From contig CM077157.1 of NCBI GenBank assembly GCA_039583875.1, forward strand, positions 71,486,346 to 71,550,345: a DNA stretch of 64,000 nucleotides, in the 5' to 3' direction. Positions within the stretch are counted from its first letter, which is position 1. Each line of letters begins with the position of its first letter. The notes below the pieces were generated by a model that worked only from the letters and a program-made list of their open reading frames with translations, did no database searches and was not told the origin of the DNA. The stretch is from Platanthera guangdongensis. Its lineage: Eukaryota > Streptophyta > Magnoliopsida > Asparagales > Orchidaceae. This document shows, piece after piece, positions 57,701-64,000 of the stretch. The translations under genes and the position numbers were made by a program.

Positions 57701-57950
57701 CACATAACTGACTTACACTGATCAGGTTATGGTTTAACCCTTCAACATAAGCCACGTCGGTGATAGAGATTATACCGTTGGAAATCATACCATAACCTCT
57801 GGTGACTCCTCGATCTGACCCTACAAAGATGACTTTGGGTCCATTCTCGACTGCAGTGTAATCACGCAGCAGACTTCTTGTCCCAGTCATATGCCGGGAG
57901 CATCCACTGTCCAAATACCAGATCGGCGTTTTGGTGGCCTTTGGACATTC
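54789..57950 (-). CDS. pol: pol polyprotein of element H (PR-INT-RT-RNaseH), intact
   Basis: Open from 57950 to the stop at 54789, about 1053 codons, without ATG at its start; a TAG in the pol frame lies directly upstream. Protease [16 protein letters not shown] (about 57920-57870), integrase zinc region (HKRLEHIN .. CPACQMGKQ), core ([39 protein letters not shown]), RT ([11 protein letters not shown] .. [10 protein letters not shown] at residue ~726), RNase H ([16 protein letters not shown] ~890, TAESEYISA) to TKPLDEAKF. All catalytic blocks are present. It is the only intact pol within the B/E/H LTR family here and the natural candidate to mobilise pol-less E. Gag is in a different frame (+1), so expression needs frameshifting, splicing or a separate mRNA. 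Confidence 0.94.
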   Translation of the reverse strand, partial: ECPKATKTPIWYLDSGCSRHMTGTRSLLRDYTAVENGPKVIFVGSDRGVTRGYGMISNGIISITDVAYVEGLNHNLISVSQLCDKGYDVKFCKDKCLIISRISSETVLSGIRSRNIFFLDFLSLDSSTPVCLVATGSASLCEQWHKRLEHINFKTISMLFSKNLVRDAPVIKCIKDSPCPACQMGKQTRATFKSIADKDSSRCLYLLHMDLFGPMQVHSLGGKSYTLVIVDDHSRFTCVFFLKRKPDTFDIFTSFVKQVQNEFNCSVVKIRSDHGTEFESGAMTEFCEEQGIFHEFSSPRTPQQNGVAERRNRTLIEACTTMLKDASLPEYFWAEAVNTTCHVQNRALINKHHRKTPYELLKGRKPTISYLRIFGCRCYVLNNGKYPRTKFGEKCFEGIFMGYSSHSRAYRVFNKKTLVVEESINVVFDEGSLLNINSSSGILEDAGARLEQLDLDETAKDETSKYVKVFTSTSSGNVEDQNGTNLLEEGEAQEVVEAPDAGLLELRHVRDHPRDQIIRDPRVGVRTRRGTINEVLHLSFLSQVEPKKFDEVNKDAAWILSMQDELHQFERCNVWTLVPRPHKQNVIGTKWIFRNKLDEHGVIVKNKARLVAQGYRQEEGIDFDQTFAPVARLEVIRLFLAYASHKGFTVYQMDVKSAFLNGDLKEEVYVAQPPSFVNPTYPNHVYFLNKALYGLKQAPRAWYETLSSFLLENKFSRGKIDKTLFLREVKGKILLVQIYVDDIIFGSTDNNLCKKFSKLMQGKFEMSSMGELKYFLGLQVKQSEDGIFISQTKFTDELLKKFGMENATSMRTPMGSTMSLDKDEKGKPFDETKYRSIIGSLLYLTASRPDIMFSTYVCARYQVNTKESHYVAAKRIIRYLKGTPNLGLWYPRNNDVELIGFSDADFAGSRDDRKSTSGTCQFLGRRLISWNSKKQNCVATCTAESEYISAGSCCAQLLWIRNQLADYDLQFKEIPMYCDSSSAIAIANNPVSHSRTKHIEVRYHFIREHVENKDISLCYVPTDKQIADIFTKPLDEAKFSIFKTELGMLNYEE

Positions 57951-57963
57951 CTACAAAACAAAA

Positions 57964-60247
57964 TTAATTTCCCTTAGGAACCCAATCGAACTTGGGTCCT
58001 AGATTCCTGGTTAGCATACTCCCCCTCGGTTGGTTAACCCTACGAGTGGTCGGCCTCGCATTGCTAACATAGGGAGTCTCATAATACCTTGGATTAAACC
58101 AACAATCCACGGTAAAGTGACCGACTTTGCCACAGCACCAACAGTCGAATCTGTTGTACCTCTTCCTAGGCTCCTGCCTTACCCTGGGAACGGTGGGTAC
58201 AGCCGGGGCTTTGGATCTGGAGGTGGGGGCCTCACAGTGATTGCAGTCACAAGACTTCTTCACCTTCTGTATAACAGGCTTGGCTTTTGGTGCCTGCTTT
58301 CCATTATAGCCGCTAGAGAATTGACCATAATTTCCCATGTGGATTTCCTCATAAGGTGCCTTGAGGGCACTCTCACCGAAGTTCCGGGGAAAGGTCCAAC
58401 CATCATATCGGCGCTTTGGCTTTGCAACCGAGGGCCGGAAATGATGACCAAAGGTTGATTCAAAGTCATGTTGGTTGCAAGGAAAGCTAGGCTTTCTGAA
58501 CGCAACAGGACTGAGCGGAGCCTTTCCCTTTTCATCAGTAGAGGCCTTCTTGGCGGCCTTATTCTTCCTCTGGTTCCTGTTTCTCCTGGATGAGGAACCA
58601 GATACCCCTACATGCCCCAAGCCAGCTCCTTTGGCCTGAGCAGAGAAGGTATCAACTACTGGAAGAACTGTTTTTGGCATAGAGAAGCTCTTGACGATCT
58701 TCCTTTCTGCCGCAAGTTGTTCTTCCAACTTGTCGACTTCCTCCTGCTTAAGATCAAGGAGCTTAAGAGACTCTGAATGCTTTGAAGTCAGGTCAAGGTG
58801 CTCCTGTCGGAGAGAAATCAAACTAGTGACCTCTTCCCTTAGGGATACACACTCACCCTTAAGGAATTTCACTTCCTTTTTCTCAGCCTTCAGTCTCTTA
58901 CGGCACTCCTCGAAAGTGTTGAGCAGAAGCTCATACTTCTCGAGGAGCTCCGCTTCACGGGCCGAAAGACTATCCTCAGGGTCATCATCCTGAGACTCAG
59001 GATCAGAGTCGGAGTCGGAGAGAGGGGTGTGAGCTTTTACCTTCCCAGTAAATGGGGGGGCATTCTCCTTCTGAGTCGGATCGACCCACCAGCCCGAAGT
59101 AGGCTTCCTCATCATCACTGGAGTCTGAGGAATCATACTCACTCAGTGTCTTTGGCCTTTTGGCAATGTAGCTCCTCTCTTTCTTCTTATCTCTCGAGTA
59201 TTTGTGCTCCTCTTCTTTCCCTTTTTCTCTCTTGCCTTGGTAGCAGTCGGCCACGACGTGTCCTGGCTTATTGCATCCAAAACAAATAATGTCAGAGGAG
59301 CGATGTTTGTTTGGTTTAGAAGCATACCTGTCAGAAGAATAATTTTTCTTCTGATGCCGGGAGGAGGAGCCGTCTTTCTTTCTTTGATTCCTCATCTTAA
59401 GGAACTTCTTGAATTCTCGGGTGATGAGGGAGAAATCCTCCTCGGACAGCTCTGAGCTGGAGGAGCATGGCTCGGAGTCCTCCACCTCATCCTTTTTCCT
59501 GGCACGGTATGAAACCTCACCCTTGCCTTTTCTGGAGTGAATGGCTTTTAGAGCCACAGTCTTTTCTTTGGATGCAGCCTTCTCTGCTTCTTCTTTTGCT
59601 TTCCTAGTGTTCAGTTGAAGCTCATAGGACATCAGCTTCCCGAACAGAATTTGCGGGTCTGTTTCAGCTAGTCTGCCAAACTCTCGGATGGCGCAGATCT
59701 TTGTGTCTCATTCCTTAGTAAGGGACCTAAGTAATTTATCATTGAGTTCACCATTAGTGAACACTCTTCCGTATCCTTTGAGGGCATTGACAATCTTGAG
59801 GAAGTTCTCGAAGGTGACTCCGATCTCTTCCTTAGGCCCTTGTCTGAAGGTCTCATATTTCTGGTTCAGGAGGGATCTACGATCATCCCTCACTTCATCA
59901 GTGCCCTCCATTAGGATGATCAGGCAATGCCAGATCTCCTTTGCTGTCCTGCAGTTGCAGAAGTTCTGCATCATTGAGTCATCAACTGCGCTGACCAGAA
60001 TGTTCTGCGCCTTCTTGTCAAGTCCTACTAGCACCATCTCGTCCTTGTCCATTTCAGAAAGTTTCTTTGGCACTTTCTGGGTAGGATCAATGGTGGAGGC
60101 CTTAGTGGGGACATAAGGTCCCTCCTCCACGATCATGAAGAGTCGAGGATCAACAGCTTCCATGTAGAACCTGATCCTTTCCTTCCAGATAGGAAAGTTG
60201 AGCCTGGTGCACACTGGGATCTTGCCTGTGTACTTGAGCCCGTCCAT
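57964..60247 (-). pseudogene. gag: gag of element H, one stop and one frameshift
   Basis: ATG 60247 (MDGLKYTGKIPVCTRLNF). Capsid-like domain with FPIWKERIRFYMEA, EIWHCLIILMEG, LLNQKYETF and NDKLLRSLTKE; TGA at 59708-59710 where relatives have Trp. It continues with MSYELQLNTRK, zinc knuckle 1 CFGCNKPGHVVADC (about 59285-59245) and an acidic run. The frame shifts at a 7-G run (59054-59060), then SDSDSDPESQDDDPEDSL, a long coiled coil (about 58950-58690), PKTVLPVVDTFSAQAKGAGLGH, knuckle 2 CWCCGKVGHFTVDC (about 58140-58100) and end WVPKGN. It has the full two-knuckle layout that B and E lack. Confidence 0.9.
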
Positions 60248-60323
60248 AGTAGATGTTTGTCTTCTTCTTGACACTAGTGGCAGGATTCTACTCGAGGTGT
60301 GAACCTTTGTGATGAGCAACCTA

Positions 60324-60335
60324 GCTCTGATACCA
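60324..60335 (-). other. Primer-binding site of element H
   Basis: Minus strand TGGTATCAGAGC, two bases after the 5' LTR. Confidence 0.9.
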
Positions 60336-60337
60336 CT

Positions 60338-61859
60338 TGAAAGTCCACCTATTGTCAACTATCTTCACCTATGGTGGGGGGGGGGGATAGGTGACGTGCA
60401 GCGTTTTTGCGGAATTTAAAATTGTACCTGCATAATAAAAATAAACAGCACAGCACACATAATACACAAGCTATTTATAGTGGTTCCTCGATTTGGGTAC
60501 ATCCACTTTCCCCCTTCGACCTATCTCCCAACAAGGGACGACTCGGTCTCTTCACCAACAGGATTGAAATCCAATCCTTGCACTATCGGAAGGAACCCTT
60601 CCACACGTAGGAGTCAACACTCCCACAACACGGGCTACACCCAACCCTTACAACTAGGAACCTACGTTCCTTTACAACAAAAGTAAAACTAGAATGTACA
60701 AAAGATACAAACTACGTTTGTAGACTAAGGTGTCCCTCTTTGTTGACGACGTGTTCTTTAAGTCCACAAAGAGTCCACAACCCTAGATCTCTCTTGGAGA
60801 GGATCTCCCCGGAATCGGCGGCGGCAAGATGGGCGGCGGCTAGGTTCACGGGATCGGCGGCGACGACGATGTGCGGCTGCTGTACTTTGGAGATCCAAAC
60901 TTCGTAGCGAAGCTAGCTAGGTCTACCAACGGTCACACTAGGATCAGTCTTCTCGATCGATTCAGACGGGGAAGGTTTTCCCGATCAACAAATCAAGAGA
61001 CAAGAGATCTCCGGTTAGACACGTGAGACTCTAAGCTTGGCTAAGCTTCTGTCGCCGGAAGATCAGGAAGAATCGAGATCAAAAGCGGCGACCAACTAGC
61101 GCGAGCGGTGACGGCGGCGGCGGAGCAGTTTCGCGATTTTAGGTCAAGATCGTCGCTAGGCTTCTTTCTGTGTGTATTCTTACTGTTCAAAAATACCCGT
61201 ATATATACATAAGTAAACACCTTAAAGACCGTTGTGGGTCCCACAAGAAGAAACCCTAAATCCGGTTCAAAATAGTGTCAGCGGCAGAATCCGGTTCAGG
61301 GGGTTCCAGAAAATCGTCTAAGGCAAAATCGGCGAGAATCGAAGAAGATTCCCGCCGAATCGGCGAGAATCAGCCAGTGATTCTCGACGATTCAGCGAGA
61401 ATCACTAGGTGATTCTCGCCGACTCTATCCGGCTACCTCAAAGCGGTGCCAAGTAAGATTCGGCGAGAATCACCAAGTGATTCTCGCCGAATTGGCGAGA
61501 ATCACATGGTGATTCTCGTCGATTTATACTTAGACGATTTTTCGTCTTTCCACCCAAGAGCTGCTCCTTGACCCATCCTTGCTCCTTGTCTGCTCTTGCA
61601 TCGTTACAGCCCTGTACTTGAAATTAAGTACACTCCAATAGAGAGAGTACACGTAGGGCAACACACTGATCTGCTCAACGAGGGATTACATCGTGCAGAC
61701 CCGTGTATATTGACCTACTGCACCCTGACATTGGTGTGCACTTATCGTGGAAAAACTGCAAGCACAACTTGAAATATTTTGTCAAAAACATTGCCTATTT
61801 ACCTTAGCTTGTTCAGGGGCTTCTTCAAATTAGGTACGTTGTGGATACAATACCCAACA
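60338..61859 (-). repeat. 5' LTR of element H
   Basis: Hairpin block 60479-60507, G-run 60375-60387, array 61329-61523. It is 111 bp shorter than the 3' LTR, mainly through fewer palindrome units. Confidence 0.93.
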
Positions 61860-62635
61860 GCAACTTAGCCAACACACTGCCATAAAATATATTTGGCAAG
61901 CTGTTGTTGCATGAACTTCAGCTGAACACTAGAATGGATGAAGAAGATTCTGCCAAGTCATTCAGTAGGGAGAAGTTTGTGGCCTTCAAACTGAAACCTA
62001 TATAAGGAGCAGAAAGAAGACTCCTTCTCCCTAAGAAAGGTTGCTGAGTCAGAAAGCTCTACACCCAGCTCATTAAAAGCTAAGTTGTCTGATGGAGAAT
62101 TAACCATGTTTTCTAAGCAGTTAAAAATGACGTTGAGTAAAGGAAGATAGTAGAAGAGAAAGGCCACCACTGGGTCCATCTCTATGAAATCCCAAGCCAA
62201 CCATGACAGATCTAGAAAGGTGCACTAGAGGAAATTATGCATCTAAAAAGAAAAAATAATCTAAGACTGATATTATTTGTTGTTGTTGCAACAAGTCAGA
62301 CATATCATTGTTGTTAAAAGGAAAGAGGGAAGAAGGTATGATGATAAGAAATATAATAAAGACAAGAAGGTTAACAAGAGCTTCTTGGCTATGAAGCAAT
62401 CAAGCATGTCTAATAGTGATTCTAAGACTTTAGAATCTAAAGATGAAAATGACTACATTGGTCTATTCTCTATGTAAGAGGATACAGATCATCCAACTGC
62501 CAAGGTGGGTATAAGGGTACCACTGTCCTCTATAGATAGTGATGGTGAAGATGAAGAAGACTGCATCCTCATGACCATGACTGAAGAAAATCAAGATAAA
62601 TTGGATCCTGATGAGGTAATCATTTCAACCATGTA
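61860..62635 (+). pseudogene. gag: gag of element D', middle part after element H
   Basis: Rejoins the N-terminal part across H: NIFGKLLLHELQLNTR and FSREKFVAFKLKP match C gag FGKLLSYEMQLTVR and RTVAFKTE. Then AESESSTPSSLKAKLSDGELTMFSKQLK, a decayed zinc knuckle (CCCNKSD..), KKVNKSFLAMKQSS, NDYIGLFSM and EEDCILMTMTEENQDKLDPDEVI. Stops and shifts throughout. The match fades at about 62610-62640, where an opposite-strand aORF remnant begins. Confidence 0.82.
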
Positions 62636-62639
62636 CAAG

Positions 62640-64000
62640 GCAGCAAATTTGGCAGAACGAGTTGTGATCGAAGCAGTAAGTGGAGCTATAGCATCAGCTA
62701 TATGCCTGGTAAGGGTGGGAGAAATGAATGCAATAAGGTCTTTAGCAATGTCAGAGAAGTTGAGATAAAGAGATTCTGGAGCAGTGGAGGAGTATGGAGT
62801 GTGATGACCACAATTTGAATAGACAGATAATGCACTTGACATATCTGTATGTGTGTAGTCAGCTACAGTAGAGGGAATGTCTGTTGGGTGAGTGGGGGAT
62901 GGGAATAGAGGGAGTTGCAGTTGTAGAAAGGGGAACTATTTTTATGGGGGAGGAGATTGGTTCCTGATGTGGAGATGGTGGAGGAAACAGTAGATTGAAG
63001 GTGTGGGATGAGAAAAATGTGTCATGGTATGTGTCATTTAAATGAGGTGGAAGTGGAGATTGAGGTGGAGTGATGTGCTCAGGAGATGGAACTGGGGTTG
63101 ATGCTTGTGTGGGTTGATGTTGTTGGTGAGTTCGTGAAATATGAACTGGAGATTAAATTGGTGATGGAGTAGGTGTGGGTAGATGATGATGTTGTTGCTG
63201 TGGTCGAGGTTGAGGAGGAGAAGGAATGTTGGTGGAGGAAGGAACTTCTTCTAGAGGTGTAGGAGTGGTTGTTATGGCCCTGGTGCTCTCAGAAGTTCTT
63301 GTGGATGAGGAAGCCTTTGATGGCTTGGTGATCTTCTTCTCCCATCTGCCAAATAGGGCAGATGTAAGCCTTTTGGAGGCATTTATGAACACTGTCGTGG
63401 AGACCAGATGTTCAGGAGCCTTTTCATGAAGGACGATTCCCAGAATCCATCCAAAACACACTTCATTCTTATTTTTTTCCCTTTTTGATTAACTTAAATA
63501 GCAGCTTGCCCCAGTTTGCTTCTTTCTTCTCTACCAGAGCACCCATCACCAAAAACTGGTGCTTGGAGATGTAATCATGGGCGGTGTGTTTGCCTAGCAG
63601 CACTTTGCCGACTACATCAGCCAAGAACTTGTACTCAGCAGATAAGTTCTTCTTTAAAAGCTTGTTTGGGTTTTCTCCAATGTGACCCATCTTAATCAGC
63701 ATATTCTCATATTCTTCATTATCAATTTTGATTACTTCATCACCATTAAGTACACCGAAAACTTCGGTTAGTACAGTGGGGGAAAGGGAAACGTTGTTAA
63801 CAGATATTGTTCCCGTCATAGTATCTTCTGATGTTGTAAATGTAAAGACCCATTCCTTTATATCTGTCATGGCTATCTTGATTCTGTGCGTCATGAACTA
63901 CTTCAGATTTTGTTCTTCGAATAATTTCAGAATTTCCACAAAGATCGTGTCAGAATGCTGGATTGATTCAAAATCAATATCAAATCCCATATCAAATTTC
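62640..64000 (-). pseudogene. aORF remnant of a further element (I), N-terminal domain
   Basis: Minus strand from the window edge. FDIDFESIQHSDTIFVEIL, then a TAG, MTHRIKIAMTDIKEWVFTF, LSPTVLTEVFGVL, LSAEYKFLADVVGKVLLGKHTAHDYIS and EANWGKLLFKLIKK (63894-63469) line up with the aORF N-terminal domain of C and E. A frameshift near 63465 leads to FGWILGIVLHEKA and RLTSALFGRWEKKI, then a Pro/Thr/Ser/His-rich stretch (63280-62900) unlike the acidic region of the other aORFs. It fades into D' gag at about 62640. A fifth, divergent aORF. Confidence 0.75.

Larger units (their letters stand above)
52787..61859 (-). mobile_element. Element H: gag-pol copia element without aORF (9.07 kb)
   Basis: Minus strand: 5' LTR 61859-60338, PBS, gag, pol, PPT, 3' LTR 54419-52787. 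Target duplication GCAAC at 52782-52786 and 61860-61864, in gag of D'. LTR ends, array type and much LTR sequence match B and E. Pol is open; gag has one stop and one frameshift. No aORF lies between pol (54789) and the PPT (54432). Confidence 0.95.

Noticed and set aside
62870..63290. Plus-strand Gly/Val-rich reading (GGGVGVV-type) near the right end
   Set aside because: It is the antisense of the Pro/Thr-rich stretch of the minus-strand aORF remnant.

Overview
The window is plant nuclear repeat DNA, most likely gene-poor heterochromatin. I see no host gene, tRNA, rRNA or bacterial feature. Nearly every base belongs to LTR retrotransposons nested inside one another. Long LTRs (about 1.5-2.2 kb), primer-binding sites matching the 3' end of initiator tRNA-Met (TGGTATCAGAGC), AATAGGGGGAGAT polypurine tracts and a PR-INT-RT-RNaseH order place most of them in Ty1/copia, SIRE/Maximus-like lineage. 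Two are Ty3/gypsy chromovirus-like. The species cannot be named from sequence alone; an angiosperm is the safe statement.

Layout. Element A (+, 1-6181): 5' LTR, decayed gag and pol, cut inside RT by element B. Element B (-, 6182-26934): pol-less copia element (3' LTR, additional ORF 'aORF', gag, truncated 5' LTR). Element C (+, 9123-22306): full-length 13.2-kb copia element inserted in B's aORF with a GTCTC target duplication; it carries gag, an intact pol, a palindrome array and an aORF. Element F (+, 26935-31815): 5'-truncated gypsy element joined abruptly to the broken B LTR. Element D (+, 31816-52145): old copia element interrupted by gypsy solo LTR G (32456-34684) and by element E (+, 36234-44883, CTTCT duplication), a second copy of the pol-less gag+aORF family with an uninterrupted 767-aa aORF. 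Downstream of D's LTR lies the gag of another old copy, D' (52197-62635), split by element H (-, 52787-61859, GCAAC duplication). H has gag and an intact pol but no aORF, and its LTR family is that of B and E. The right edge (62640-64000, -) is a decayed aORF of a further element.

How the parts fit. H (gag-pol, no aORF) and B/E (gag-aORF, no pol) look like complementary members of one LTR family. Every copia family here carries its own array of short CpG-containing palindromes, once in the LTR and again internally, usually just before the aORF: GTGTCGACAC in C; TCGNCGAGAATC and its complement in B/E/H; TCGTCGAA..TTCGACGA in A; GCGTTGAGTG..CACTCAACGC in D. The aORF protein has no signal peptide or membrane segment that I can see. 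It has nuclear-localisation-like basic runs, a long coiled coil and a conserved C-terminal motif. My main hypothesis is that aORF plus cognate palindrome array form a retrotransposon-encoded regulatory or anti-silencing module, by analogy with VANC proteins of VANDAL DNA transposons. A second shared signal is a roughly 30-nt hairpin-forming block near the 3' end of every copia LTR.
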